Source of the DNA: Candidatus Poseidoniaceae archaeon
GTDB taxonomy: Archaea > Thermoplasmatota > Poseidoniia > Poseidoniales > Poseidoniaceae
Length of the DNA: 56,742 nt
Direction: 5' to 3'
Assembly: GCA_938075675.1 (NCBI GenBank)
Contig: CALJHE010000010.1
Location: forward strand, 1-56,742
Part shown: piece by piece, positions 47,801 through 56,677 of the stretch
Position numbering within the stretch: the first letter of the stretch is position 1
How the letters are laid out: every line of letters begins with the position of its first letter
The notes under the pieces: generated by a model
The model's database searches: none
Seen by the model: only the letters and a program-made list of their open reading frames with translations
Told to the model about the DNA's origin: nothing
Position numbers and translations under genes: made by a program

Positions 47801-50800
47801 AGAGAACATCTGAATTTGAATCGCCACGAACAGCCATTGCAGGAGAATCTCCACCGACAAGGTCGATGTTGAATGTGCCAATAGAGCCAGAAGGTTGAGC
47901 AAGATTGGAGACAGTGACCCAAGAAGAGTCATTTTCCCATGAAGAACCGTTTAATTGCCGTTCATGGACTCTAAGTACGCCTGTTGAAGTTACGCTCGAG
48001 ACAATGAGTACATCGTCGTCGGTGACATCCATTGAGATGTTACTGGATAAGTCGGTTAATCCTGTAATAGCACTTCCGCTCACATTCGAACCGTTGAAAA
48101 TCCAAACTGACAGGTTATGATTGCTACCATCGTCATGAATCAAAGCGACTGCGAGATTTCCATTCGATAGAATGAGGGGTGCAAAATCGCCAGATACAGC
48201 TGCACCTGCATCTCCCAACACGGTGTTGACCCAAGTCCCACCGGTCTGATGCAAGAAGATGAGTTGTTCATTGACTGCATCACGATAGACAGCGGCTGCT
48301 GTGTCGTTCGCATCGATGACCACTTGAATCGGATCTGCAAGGTCAACTCCGGTTGGTACGGGAGAGTGTGTCCACCCCGAGTCGTCTTCTTGAGACACAT
48401 AAATTACGAAACCACCAACATCATCGGCCGCTCGCATGAGGTGTTGATGACCGCTTGAATCGAGTGCTGAACCAAGGAAAGCACCATTCGTTTGGGTTGT
48501 GAGAATACCTTGCTCAACAGCAGTGTAACTCGAAGTTGTGTGGAGTTTCAGAGCATTGCTTCCTTCTGTAGCAAGAATGATTGGGCGTCCTGAACTTGTG
48601 CCAGCAAATGCAAAGTTGGTCTGACCCGAAGGATCGGATGGCAGCGTTTTATCAGCCCAAACCCCTGTTGCTGTTCCGTCATCAACATGTTCCAAGTAGT
48701 GGAGAGATTGTGATGGTTCAAACGAAAGAAGCATGCTTGCTTCGCCACGGCTGGAAGTTGAAAGGTCGAGGAATCCGATTTCTTCATCAAAGGTGAACGT
48801 CGTCGACTCCCAATCTCGCTCTGAATACAGTTCGTGGACAACTTCGAACGATGCTCCAACTGTCTTTCGAACGCTCAAGCTAATTTCACTCAGACCATCG
48901 CCATCAACATCACCCATCGAAGACATCGACAAGCCCTTGTAGGATTGAGCCGTACCTGTTGCGAGAAGTTCGTAATTCGCTGTCAACCCAATAGACGAGC
49001 CAAGGTGAAGTTCAACTTTACCGCTTCGAGTTGCGCCTTGTTGCATCAACAAAATATCGTCATAGCCGTCTTCGTTGACATCACCTGCTTCGATGAACAT
49101 TCGTCCAATCATAGCATTGGCATCATCACCTGAACGAGACCAATTTGGTGTCGAAGAAGAGAGACCGGAGGAAGAACCATGATACAACCAAACCTTTCCT
49201 GCTTGATACGCGTTGGTACCGTTGAAAAGTTCTGAAAACATCATGTCGTCATAACCGTCTCCATTCACATCTCCAATGTAATCGACAGTGAATCCAAACA
49301 TTTTGCCTTGGAGGTTGGATCTAATGGTCTGGTCAGGTGCAGCGCTTACTCCAAACTCGGAGCCGAGGTAAAGTTCTACTTGCGGGAAACCTGAGAATGA
49401 TTCGAAATTAGCCGCATTGGAGACTAGCAGATCATCGTAACCATCGCCGTTAAGGTCTCCAGAACCTGAGAGTGATTGACCAAGAAGGGTATTTTGTTGG
49501 GTTTGTGAGATGTTGCGGAGATGCTCCATACCACTCAAATTACCTTCAAAGATTGAAATCTTACCTTTGTGAATAACTTCTGATGGGGTTGTGGCAACTA
49601 CCGTCGAATAATTACCCGAAACAACCGCTAAATCAGCATATGAGTCTCCGTTCATGGCAGGTATCTCCTCAATCTTCCACCCAAAACCGTCACCTTCGTT
49701 GCCCGTATGATTCCACCATGATTGGCTCTCGAGCCCAGTAGAGTTACCAAGATAGATTTCGACCATGCCGTTATCACCAGAGTTGTTTGGTTGCGATGTG
49801 TTCCAACCCGAGGAGCCGATGGCAACATCAGCAAACCCATCGCCGTTGAAGTCAGCAACAGAAATGTCTGAGCCAAGTCGTTGACCTGCCTGTGTTCCGA
49901 GAATTGAGTGAACCGTGTTCAAGAGGCCGTTTGATGAGCCAAGCCGAACTGAAACCCGTCCGATTTCAGAATCCGTAGAAGAAAAATCTGGTTCAGCATA
50001 AATGAAATCATCAAAGCCGTCTGCGTTTACATCTGCAAACATGGATGCCCCTTCTTCAGACGCCAGTGACGCAGTAACAGCAGTGTTTGGCACCGGGTCG
50101 ATGCGACCTTCGTTTTGTCCTGAAAGACTTCGAAGGAGTTGCAAACTTGTAATGCCTCCTGACTGAGAAGTGGTTGCAATTTGTTCGACTGCATTGGTGT
50201 CGAGCCCCATGCCAATGTGCTCTACTAAATTGGAGTCACGGAGTAAGACTCGGCGGTCGTAAGTGATGCCATCGTATCGAATCAAACGGACTTCATCACC
50301 TACCGTGTAGAGGAGGTGTGCAACGCCATTCGCATCCATTTCCAATTCCATCGATTGACCGACTGGGCCTGCATCAAGCAACTGGTTGTACCAGATGTTG
50401 CCGCTGTAATTCATCTCCCAAAGCGAGCCGTTTACATCCCTGAAAACTGCGTACTCAAGTTGTTTTTCAGGTAAAACTACCATTTCAAAATCGGTTGGGT
50501 GAACGTCATAAAGAACGGTAATTTTCTGCCAAGTTTGTTCCGAATAAACCGAACTTGGGTACGCAATGTGTGCTGACTTAATGTTTGCGCCATCGGCATA
50601 GAGCACATACTGGCGCCCGTTTTCATTCACTGCCAAAGCACAGTCGACGAGAGTTGATACACTCGAAGCTGCGACGGTATCCACCAGATATGTCGTCCAT
50701 ACAGAGGTTGTTGACTCATGAGAAGTATGTCCTCCGTTGTGTGAACCAACAAAAACATCTCCTTCCACGGTGGTCCAGCAAGCATCAAACCCTTCATCGT

Positions 50801-51119
50801 GGCTCATTTTCAAATCTGGGGTACCCATGGTGTGGTTTGGGAAAGACGAAAAGGTTTCTGACATCCAGTAATCCAATGCGGAATCCTCTCGAACTGTTGC
50901 GCTTGGCAATCCATCGAAAGCCAACTCGGTTCCAGCAAAATCGTGCCCGTATGCATCACTGAGGGGAACGTGAGGGCTACTGGATTGAACCAAATCCTCC
51001 TCTAAATCGGTATCAGCCTGCGTGAATGGTTGAACCATTGGCGAGAGGAGGTGGATCAAAAACAGCAAAGAAAGCAGCAATGAAACCGTGGGGAAAGATC
51101 TGCTCGCTGACGCCGCCAT
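44808..51119 (-). CDS. Giant integrin-like surface protein: FG-GAP propeller, TSP3 stalk, membrane helix, cytoplasmic tail
   Basis: 2103 residues from ATG 51119 (a longer frame to 51239 lacks a good signal peptide). After a signal sequence (SLLLSLLFLIHLLSP), about residues 350-760 hold FG-GAP repeats of integrin-alpha type (ADFNGDGFADVAIG, GDLNGDGYDDLLVS, GDVNGDGYDDMMFS). A beta-rich region follows. From about 1200 to 1870 there are thrombospondin type 3 calcium-binding repeats (DxDxDGxxD, DxCP). One helix (IAAGIGLLVVLLVGILIL) leads to a cytoplasmic tail of about 200 residues: an Asp-rich run, a Pro/Gly/Arg-rich region and a short helical end (LMQLQETGW). Role in adhesion or large-substrate capture is inferred. 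Confidence 0.86.
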   Translation of the reverse strand: MAASASRSFPTVSLLLSLLFLIHLLSPMVQPFTQADTDLEEDLVQSSSPHVPLSDAYGHDFAGTELAFDGLPSATVREDSALDYWMSETFSSFPNHTMGTPDLKMSHDEGFDACWTTVEGDVFVGSHNGGHTSHESTTSVWTTYLVDTVAASSVSTLVDCALAVNENGRQYVLYADGANIKSAHIAYPSSVYSEQTWQKITVLYDVHPTDFEMVVLPEKQLEYAVFRDVNGSLWEMNYSGNIWYNQLLDAGPVGQSMELEMDANGVAHLLYTVGDEVRLIRYDGITYDRRVLLRDSNLVEHIGMGLDTNAVEQIATTSQSGGITSLQLLRSLSGQNEGRIDPVPNTAVTASLASEEGASMFADVNADGFDDFIYAEPDFSSTDSEIGRVSVRLGSSNGLLNTVHSILGTQAGQRLGSDISVADFNGDGFADVAIGSSGWNTSQPNNSGDNGMVEIYLGNSTGLESQSWWNHTGNEGDGFGWKIEEIPAMNGDSYADLAVVSGNYSTVVATTPSEVIHKGKISIFEGNLSGMEHLRNISQTQQNTLLGQSLSGSGDLNGDGYDDLLVSNAANFESFSGFPQVELYLGSEFGVSAAPDQTIRSNLQGKMFGFTVDYIGDVNGDGYDDMMFSELFNGTNAYQAGKVWLYHGSSSGLSSSTPNWSRSGDDANAMIGRMFIEAGDVNEDGYDDILLMQQGATRSGKVELHLGSSIGLTANYELLATGTAQSYKGLSMSSMGDVDGDGLSEISLSVRKTVGASFEVVHELYSERDWESTTFTFDEEIGFLDLSTSSRGEASMLLSFEPSQSLHYLEHVDDGTATGVWADKTLPSDPSGQTNFAFAGTSSGRPIILATEGSNALKLHTTSSYTAVEQGILTTQTNGAFLGSALDSSGHQHLMRAADDVGGFVIYVSQEDDSGWTHSPVPTGVDLADPIQVVIDANDTAAAVYRDAVNEQLIFLHQTGGTWVNTVLGDAGAAVSGDFAPLILSNGNLAVALIHDDGSNHNLSVWIFNGSNVSGSAITGLTDLSSNISMDVTDDDVLIVSSVTSTGVLRVHERQLNGSSWENDSSWVTVSNLAQPSGSIGTFNIDLVGGDSPAMAVRGDSNSDVLYVRNSTGNWSSFGSQPQSNSGSTWDLAVENNTYILMTSAGQSNLLTWNTLNAEESSYHWNSISFGDISTVGSVGLFRDSNETLHMAFKDDTAQVYKVLRLYVDTDRDLVFDLVDELPHLGDQWSDNDGDGFGDNAYGPLTDSCPSSDAPSMYFTYGCLDFDNDGYADVDDACNDDSGESWIDRMGCDDYDQDGWSNNNFMYFDGDVFIFNWKLASDSDGDGYGDNSGPDCCITEYDSGQPAGDLFPFNPSQYKDTDGDGWGDNSSDPTQGDDCKWDYGVSFRDRKGCLDSDSDGSSDPSTVGGFEWNASLGADAWPFDPTQWADSDGDGYGDNGSEGATNPDRFPDNIAAAEDNDSDGHPDRWTDSYNVTDNSTENDGNGLMLDGCPGVFGNSTSPYPGCPDSDGDGWMDSQDEFPTEASQWLDFDNDGFGDNPNGYQADECPTIPGILEGTSPFVDGTGIGCRFIDGTDDDGDFIPNLEDICPDTDAGLAVNSVGCADNQLDDDDDSVFNHLDLCPLTPFGETVDADGCSEAQLLSDDDMDNVSGPADLCPNTIESERESVDENGCSASERDSDSDGVKDADDQCPDTPAGTPVLTDGCIDESADPDGDGYFGTYIYTLNETSGLRENQSGDAFPSDGTQWFDQDGDGYGDNPAGDDADECPLEFGTSFVDFLGCFDDGDGYRDEFEPAGLAGNPTQWEDSDYDGLGDNPNGTSPDLCPDTPYSQKDSIDENGCVLSQLDSDNDGISDLLDNCPNEPAGPDGLSDGCPKEDSSSGDETSSLLGSTTLIAAGIGLLVVLLVGILILRRRGGDYDFDDDEDDWDDDDEDEPLPFRNSRSAQKPQQRAAPARGGPTGRPAGRGPGGPSKSAAKPPSSGGPSSGPPGRGPGGPPKSSASKPPSGPPRGERSVKTGAKKVTTFVDEPKPDAEPSAKVRKAKLNIDLSIFEEWQVEDRESAADWVHSALAEGENERNILMQLQETGWSAPQSRAIFNIGRSR
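45490..47500 (-). repeat. Thrombospondin type 3 repeat array of the integrin-like protein
   Basis: About 20 or more Asp-rich calcium-binding units (DSDGDGYGDN, DxCPDT) in series, with Cys-containing caps (GC, CP) at the ends of groups. They would form a rigid calcium-dependent stalk. Confidence 0.8.
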
Positions 51120-51170
51120 ACCTTCATGACGCCCGCCTTCCTTGAAAACGCTTCTTGACAATTGTGTTGA

Positions 51171-51189
51171 TGACCCCCGTAGGGGGTCA
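51171..51189. promoter_or_regulatory. Palindrome with GTA centre upstream of the integrin-like gene
   Basis: Eight-base arms TGACCCCC and GGGGGTCA around GTA. It lies 52-70 bases upstream of the ATG at 51119 and also 72 bases upstream of the thiamine pyrophosphokinase ATG. A TATA-like AAGATAA lies just beyond it on the minus strand. Candidate operator or leader hairpin. Confidence 0.5.
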
Positions 51190-51260
51190 GTTATCTTACC
51201 GGTCAATACCTCATCAAAAAACAGCGGTTGTTTTGTCAATGCGGAGCGATTGGGAGGAAT

Positions 51261-51893
51261 ATGGACCGTCAGGGATTTCTCATCATTGCCAACGGTGAAT
51301 GGCCACCTGAAAGCATTTGGTTGCCACTAACAGCCCAATCGAAATGTGTCATTGCATGCGATGGTGCTGCTGTACAATGCTTTGAAAACGATGTGAAAAT
51401 GGATGTTGTGATCGGAGATATGGACAGTTTATCTGAACACGATGAAATGCGACTCCGGGATGATGACAATGTTGCTTTGGTCCGTCAGACCGGCCAAGAA
51501 GAAAATGACCTGGTAAAAGCCATGAAATGGTCGATCAAACAAGGAGCAGAAAGCATCGAGGTCTTTGGTATCGAAGGAGGTGATTTCGACCACCAATTTG
51601 CAGCCATATTGTCGTTGTGTGAAGTTCCTTTCAACACTCGAATACATACCTCCCAATCCATCATTCAACGCGTGGGAGAATCGCCGCTTACACTGGACTC
51701 TATAGAAAAAAATGCTTCCTTTTCCCTGTTTGCGGTTGGGCCGGTAGAGGGCGTCAATCTTACCGGTGCGGAATGGCCCCTTGCCAACCAAACGCTGTCA
51801 CCTGGAACCAGAGGCATTCACAATAAATCAACTGGAGAAAAATTACACGTTGAGTGTTTGTCCGGAGATTTACTCCTCTTTTTGGACCGGTGA
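51261..51893 (+). CDS. Thiamine pyrophosphokinase
   Basis: 210 residues from ATG 51261, directly after GGGAGGAAT (51252-51259). IANGEWP, ACDGAA, GDMDSL, EENDLVKAM and GGDFDHQFAAI match the catalytic motifs of the COG1564/Thi80 family, which uses ATP to pyrophosphorylate thiamine in the cytoplasm. It sits alone on the plus strand between two surface-protein clusters, and its end overlaps the convergent DUF4105 gene by 24 bases. Confidence 0.9.
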   Translation: MDRQGFLIIANGEWPPESIWLPLTAQSKCVIACDGAAVQCFENDVKMDVVIGDMDSLSEHDEMRLRDDDNVALVRQTGQEENDLVKAMKWSIKQGAESIEVFGIEGGDFDHQFAAILSLCEVPFNTRIHTSQSIIQRVGESPLTLDSIEKNASFSLFAVGPVEGVNLTGAEWPLANQTLSPGTRGIHNKSTGEKLHVECLSGDLLLFLDR

Positions 51894-52736
51894 AGAAGGA
51901 AGATGGCGGCGCAGCATTTCTGAATAAGTGCCCTTTCCATCCCATTGCTGGGCAACGATGTCAATCCTTGCCTTTTCGAGAGTAGTCTCCAAGCCACCCC
52001 AATCCTCGATTAAGCCGAGTTTCAGTGCTGCTCTGGGCGTGTAACCTGGGAGGAAATTCCGCCAAAGGAACGGCACTCTCCCCGGAGTAACCCGGTTCAC
52101 CATACGGACAATCGAAGTATTACAAGTGGTGAGGAGAGAATGATACCATTCAGGTTCTTGGGACAACTGGTTTGCTTTCTGAGCCATCCGAATCAGCATG
52201 TGTTTATCTTTTTCAGGAGGGGTGATTGCGCGAAACATGTAGTCTTTATTTCCACGCGCGTTCGTCCGCAATCCAGTCATGTCACTCTCAAGAGCAACTA
52301 AGAGATACAATTCATAATTCCTCCACAAGCCATCCCAAGGATGGTATCGATGCTTTACTCTTCGACGAGCCTCAAAAGAAAACGAAAGACACGTACCGTC
52401 GTTAAATTCGAACGTCAAATAGGTGTGTGCGAGTCCATGCAGGGAATGAAAATGATCTACAATGAACCATATATCCTTGATTTCCTCTGTATCGACGGTG
52501 ACTTCATCAATCCAAGATTCATCTCTGTCCTTGGTGGTCCGCCAGAAAAAATTACGAACATTACGGAAGGTGATTTTGGAATCAACAATATCTGTTGTCG
52601 TTATGAATTCACAATCGGAGTTCCAGTTTGCGGTAAGTTGGGGTTGGCGTGGTCGAACGCGAATGAACCAAATCAGGAGCGGCAAAAAAACAACAACCAG
52701 CAGTGCGACTAGAGCGATTTCCATCCATGTACTCAT
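51870..52736 (-). CDS. DUF4105 (Lnb-like) membrane-anchored protein
   Basis: 288 residues from ATG 52736 (GTG 52748 is possible; GGTG lies just upstream of the ATG). One N-terminal helix is followed by a domain resembling DUF4105: VDHFHSLHGLAHTYLTFEF with conserved His, SFSFEARR, and YHSLLTTCNTS with conserved Cys, ending near WGG. DUF4105 includes the bacterial lipoprotein intramolecular transacylase group, but substrates of archaeal members are unknown to me. The domain faces outside. Last gene of the minus-strand surface cluster. Confidence 0.8.
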   Translation of the reverse strand: MSTWMEIALVALLVVVFLPLLIWFIRVRPRQPQLTANWNSDCEFITTTDIVDSKITFRNVRNFFWRTTKDRDESWIDEVTVDTEEIKDIWFIVDHFHSLHGLAHTYLTFEFNDGTCLSFSFEARRRVKHRYHPWDGLWRNYELYLLVALESDMTGLRTNARGNKDYMFRAITPPEKDKHMLIRMAQKANQLSQEPEWYHSLLTTCNTSIVRMVNRVTPGRVPFLWRNFLPGYTPRAALKLGLIEDWGGLETTLEKARIDIVAQQWDGKGTYSEMLRRHLPSSPVQKEE

Positions 52737-52741
52737 GAGGT

Positions 52742-54064
52742 TCACCACTTATGCCAAATCCGCAACTGCGCATCCCACCAGTCGGTCGTTCCGTCTGGAT
52801 GTTGACGCCAAAGCACGCCTTCATCATCTGTGATGGTTGGAAGACCTTCGGTATCAGGAGAACCGTCTGCAAGAATCATTGGGGTTGGACCAAGATCACG
52901 CAGTTGGCCTACTGTATCTTCGTCCTTGACCCGTACAAGCAGAATGAAGACAACGATACATACAACAAGACCGAGAATACCAATTGAGACCCAACCAACT
53001 GATTCGGTCTGGGTATCCTCGCCGAATGAACGGCTTGGAAGCGATGCCGCTTCTTCTTCGGTGAGGTCGAGCCCCGGAAGTCGAACGAGATTAACACCAT
53101 GTACTGTTCGAATCTGCTCATTGTTGATGACTTCGAGTGTGATGAGGTGTACACCTGCTGGAAGAACCTTGCAATCGTAACTCATGCTGTTGTTCCCAGC
53201 GAGGGTCGAACCTTGAACGGTCCAAATTTTTTCAAAGGTAGAGAAATCGACTTCGACCATGTTCGGAACCATGGTGATTTGGCAAGGCTCGTCGGTCATG
53301 TTTTGATTGCCGACAACATCGAGAGAGAACGATGGAGCAGGGCGGTTGTAAATGGTGAGGTTTAACCAATACTCTGCGGTTTGACCCAAGTCATTTCTGT
53401 ATGCTTCCTTGAGTTGGTATTCACCCGCTGGCCAGTGGGAACAATCCAAAGTCGTTTGATTGTCAAGCACGGTAAACGGAGCGCCTGAGAAAGTTCGTAC
53501 TCCAGATGCCCCATAACGAGGCCCAGTCTCATCGGCGAAAACGCGATGAATGGAGCACTCGTCACCCGTTTCAATCCTGTCAGGAGCATTGAGGTCCAAC
53601 ATCAATTGAGGTATTTGAAGTGCTGGCTTGAGAACATAAGTCGGCAGCTGGATACTGGTGATTTTATCTCCTGCCTGATTGATGAATTCGAGTCGGAGTG
53701 CGTGTTCACCGGATGACCAAGCATCGTAGACAAGACTGGCATTCGATTGACCGCTCAAGGCGAGGTACTGATCTTCTCGAACTTCTTTATCCTTGTGCGT
53801 GCCAAATAATCGCAATTCGATTTCAGTAAATTCAGAAGTGGTATTGAGAATCACAACAACGCGAATTGCATCGGGTTCACCGTCTTGGTTCATGTCCATG
53901 GTATCGTTCCTCAATGCGACTAAAGTCAATCCTTCTTCAGCCAAGGCGTCATCTGCTGAAGTGTTCTCTGCTCCAACCTCATCAACAATTCCAAGCGGGG
54001 TGACCAGACACCCAAGAAGGAGAAGAACAAGGAAGAACGGAAGCGTTCTGTGCGAATTACTCAA
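52742..54064 (-). CDS. Type I membrane surface protein with WW-like cytoplasmic end
   Basis: 440 residues from TTG 54064, chosen because AAGGAGGTG (54071-54079) lies six bases upstream. The start overlaps the stop of the TSP3 gene by eight bases, so the two are coupled. The signal peptide ends near VGA. The ectodomain has about four beta-sandwich-like domains with paired cysteines and N-glycosylation sequons. A helix (GWVSIGILGLVVCIVVFILLV) leads to a tail of about 70 residues ending in WRQHPDGTTDWWDAQLRIW. That Trp-rich end resembles DUF2510-type short motifs. Function unknown; probably works with the two neighbours. Confidence 0.84.
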   Translation of the reverse strand: MSNSHRTLPFFLVLLLLGCLVTPLGIVDEVGAENTSADDALAEEGLTLVALRNDTMDMNQDGEPDAIRVVVILNTTSEFTEIELRLFGTHKDKEVREDQYLALSGQSNASLVYDAWSSGEHALRLEFINQAGDKITSIQLPTYVLKPALQIPQLMLDLNAPDRIETGDECSIHRVFADETGPRYGASGVRTFSGAPFTVLDNQTTLDCSHWPAGEYQLKEAYRNDLGQTAEYWLNLTIYNRPAPSFSLDVVGNQNMTDEPCQITMVPNMVEVDFSTFEKIWTVQGSTLAGNNSMSYDCKVLPAGVHLITLEVINNEQIRTVHGVNLVRLPGLDLTEEEAASLPSRSFGEDTQTESVGWVSIGILGLVVCIVVFILLVRVKDEDTVGQLRDLGPTPMILADGSPDTEGLPTITDDEGVLWRQHPDGTTDWWDAQLRIWHKW

Positions 54065-56633
54065 CCGTTTCACCTCCTTGAAGCGGTAAAGGTTTGAGTT
54101 CTGAAGCATCCATTCCCTCCGGCATTGGGAGTGGCGGTAAATCCTCCAAAGGAGTCATTGGTACTGGAGCAGCATCCATGGTGAGAGAGTCGAGGTTGGC
54201 AGATTCTTTTGATTCAAATAAATCATCTTCGAGTGTATCATCATCGCGGCCCATTCGAACAATCAGTGCCAATGAGGCACCAAGAATGAAACCGAACCCG
54301 ATGACCAGATAGGTGAGCCAAGAGGCTGCTGGATCTTCACCAAGGATGGCCACCGCCGCGGAGAACTCGCCGTATGAATCAGACCAGCCATCGCCGTTGG
54401 AATCAACACAACCTTGCGTATCACGCATCGAATAACCGGAGGTATCAGGACAATCATCACGCAATGCTCCCAATGGAACGTCACCAAAACCGTCGCTGTC
54501 AGAATCGCGCCACTGCAATGATTCGGTAGGAAAAGAGTCGGCAGTGCCGAATGGATGGGCTTTCCAGCTCTCGGTTGGGTCGGACCAACCGTCGCCATCT
54601 GTATCTCTGCAACCCAATCGATCGAGAAGAGAAGTACCACGAACTTCAGGACAAGCATCTCCTTGATTTCCGTTTACATCATCACCGAAGCCGTCCCCGT
54701 CTGTGTCTCTCCATTGGGTTGGCTCATGAATGAATGCATCACCGAGGTCTGACCATCCGTCGCCATCGGTATCAGGGCAACCCCAGCGGTCACCGCCAGA
54801 GGATGGGCCAACCGATGTGCCTGCTTGGCTTGGGCAAACATCTGCAGTCGTTCCGAGTGGATTATCGCCTCGGCCATCACCGTCCGCATCGTGCCACTGC
54901 GTATGGTCCATTGGCCAAGCATCACCGTTGCCACCTGGGCTAGCCAGCCACGTATTGGTTGGGTCAGACCAACCGTCCTCGTCGCTGTCAGGACAACCCC
55001 ATCGATCAAACGTCGAAGTGCCGAGAGTGGTTCTGCAACTATCGCCGCGGTAAGCGACGCGAAGAGTTTGTCCGTCGAAATATTCGAGATTATCACCGTA
55101 ACCGTCGTGATCTGTATCGAACCATTGGCTTTGATCCAATGGGAAGGCGTCAGCAAATCCATCTGGATGGGCAATCCAATCGTCAGTAGGGTCTGAAAAG
55201 CCGTCTTGGTCTACATCCCTGCATCCGAGTCTGTCGGCATAGGAAATCCATCCGGACTCGACTTCTTCAGCCGAAGAAAAGACGCAAACATCGCCCTCAA
55301 ATCCTTCAAGATTATCCCCATAGCCATCGCCATCCGTATCCCTGTATTGTGACGGAACGAATGGGAAGTCGTCCACTTGGGTTGCTCCATAGGTTTGGTT
55401 ATCGCCCCAGCCGTCTTCATCAGAATCAGACCATTGCGTAGGATTGTCCGGGAAATCATCAATCAATACAGCACCTTCAGATTGGTTGTCACCCCATCCA
55501 TCAAAGTCGCGGTCTTGCCACTGTGAAGGTTCATCGGGGAAAGCATCAGAACCGTCCGCTTTGGTCCAGTTCAAATCCCCATCTGAATATCCATCGCCGT
55601 CTGAATCGGTGCACCCGAATCTATCACCGGTCGAATAACCGGTGATGAATGGACATGCGTCAGGTGTCGAAGCTGCTTCGAGCCAAGAACCAATTCCCCA
55701 AGCCATTCGAGATTGATTCCATGTTCCGTTCTCCCAATTGTCTCCAAATCCATCGGCATCGGTATCGTTCCACTGCGTGGCATCGAGAGGGAAAGCATCG
55801 CCGAATCCAAGCGGATGTGCATACCATGCAGTCACGCCATCTAGGGCTCCTGGATCTTCATCGGAGTAGCCATCGCCATCGCTGTCTAAACATCCGAATC
55901 GGTCTTGTTGAGAATAACCTCTGCGGAAAGGACAGTGGTCTCCTTGGAATCCGTCGAGGTTGTCGCCAAATCCATCGTTATCACTGTCGAGCCATTGAGT
56001 TGAATCGGTCACAAAGGCATCGGCTCCGTTTTGCGGGCCCCACGATGAATCAGGGTCAGACCAGCCGTCACCATCGACATCAGTACATCCTTTACGGTCG
56101 TTTGTCGAAGTACCCACAAGGTCATCGCAATCATCTTCATTGTCGATAAAACCGTCTTCGTCTGTATCTCGATTGGATTTGTCGATTGAAGGGGTAAGCG
56201 TGTAATCAAAGCCATCGTTGCACCATGAATCTTCGGATTTGATTTTCACGAAGACGTACCCTGCCGTGTTTATTGAAGTGGAAAGAACCTTTGATGCTGC
56301 GTTGTCATCTGCAGCGGTGTCGGTGATGGTCGCACCTTGAGAATTCAAAATCGAGAACCGCCCTGTCCATCCATCACCTGGACACCACCATGCCGGGCCG
56401 TTCATAGTTCCCGAAAATGCAATTTGGACAATGTCCCCTTTTCGAGCCTCAATCTTCCAAAAATCGGCTTGGTCGTTTCCTGCGTCGCAGTCTGGATTGC
56501 AGACATAACCGTTCGACGTAACGCCATCAGTCAATGGATTGGCACTCTGAATGTTATCGTCAGCAGAAACTGGAGGGAGCATCGAAAGCATCATCGCGGC
56601 CAGCGAGATGGCCATCATCCGCTTCGCGAGCAT
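54057..56633 (-). CDS. TSP3-repeat surface protein with N-terminal PPC-like domain
   Basis: 858 residues from ATG 56633 (MLAKRMMAISL, a normal signal with basic start); the frame stays open to a TTG at 56675. After the signal (SADDN), a domain of about 120 residues resembles bacterial pre-peptidase C-terminal (PPC) domains (ADFWKIEARKGDIVQIAFSG, FVKI). About 570 residues of thrombospondin type 3 repeats follow (DSDGDGYSD, DTDGDGFGDN), then one helix (WLTYLVIGFGFILGASLALI) and an acidic Pro/Met-rich tail of about 75 residues. First gene of a coupled cluster with 54064 and 52736. Confidence 0.87.
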   Translation of the reverse strand: MLAKRMMAISLAAMMLSMLPPVSADDNIQSANPLTDGVTSNGYVCNPDCDAGNDQADFWKIEARKGDIVQIAFSGTMNGPAWWCPGDGWTGRFSILNSQGATITDTAADDNAASKVLSTSINTAGYVFVKIKSEDSWCNDGFDYTLTPSIDKSNRDTDEDGFIDNEDDCDDLVGTSTNDRKGCTDVDGDGWSDPDSSWGPQNGADAFVTDSTQWLDSDNDGFGDNLDGFQGDHCPFRRGYSQQDRFGCLDSDGDGYSDEDPGALDGVTAWYAHPLGFGDAFPLDATQWNDTDADGFGDNWENGTWNQSRMAWGIGSWLEAASTPDACPFITGYSTGDRFGCTDSDGDGYSDGDLNWTKADGSDAFPDEPSQWQDRDFDGWGDNQSEGAVLIDDFPDNPTQWSDSDEDGWGDNQTYGATQVDDFPFVPSQYRDTDGDGYGDNLEGFEGDVCVFSSAEEVESGWISYADRLGCRDVDQDGFSDPTDDWIAHPDGFADAFPLDQSQWFDTDHDGYGDNLEYFDGQTLRVAYRGDSCRTTLGTSTFDRWGCPDSDEDGWSDPTNTWLASPGGNGDAWPMDHTQWHDADGDGRGDNPLGTTADVCPSQAGTSVGPSSGGDRWGCPDTDGDGWSDLGDAFIHEPTQWRDTDGDGFGDDVNGNQGDACPEVRGTSLLDRLGCRDTDGDGWSDPTESWKAHPFGTADSFPTESLQWRDSDSDGFGDVPLGALRDDCPDTSGYSMRDTQGCVDSNGDGWSDSYGEFSAAVAILGEDPAASWLTYLVIGFGFILGASLALIVRMGRDDDTLEDDLFESKESANLDSLTMDAAPVPMTPLEDLPPLPMPEGMDASELKPLPLQGGETVE
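54370..56180 (-). repeat. Thrombospondin type 3 repeat array
   Basis: More than 20 Asp-rich units with recurring RxGCxDxDxDGxSD caps and WxDxDxDGxGDN cores. The same unit style as in the integrin-like protein, suggesting a common source. Confidence 0.82.
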
Positions 56634-56677
56634 GATTGCCCAAGTGGCGGTGTGCCTATGAACACCGCGCTCCAATC

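Noticed and set aside
51120-51239. N-terminal extension of the integrin-like protein to 51239
   Set aside because: It would put a charged segment before the signal peptide and read through the palindrome at 51171-51189.
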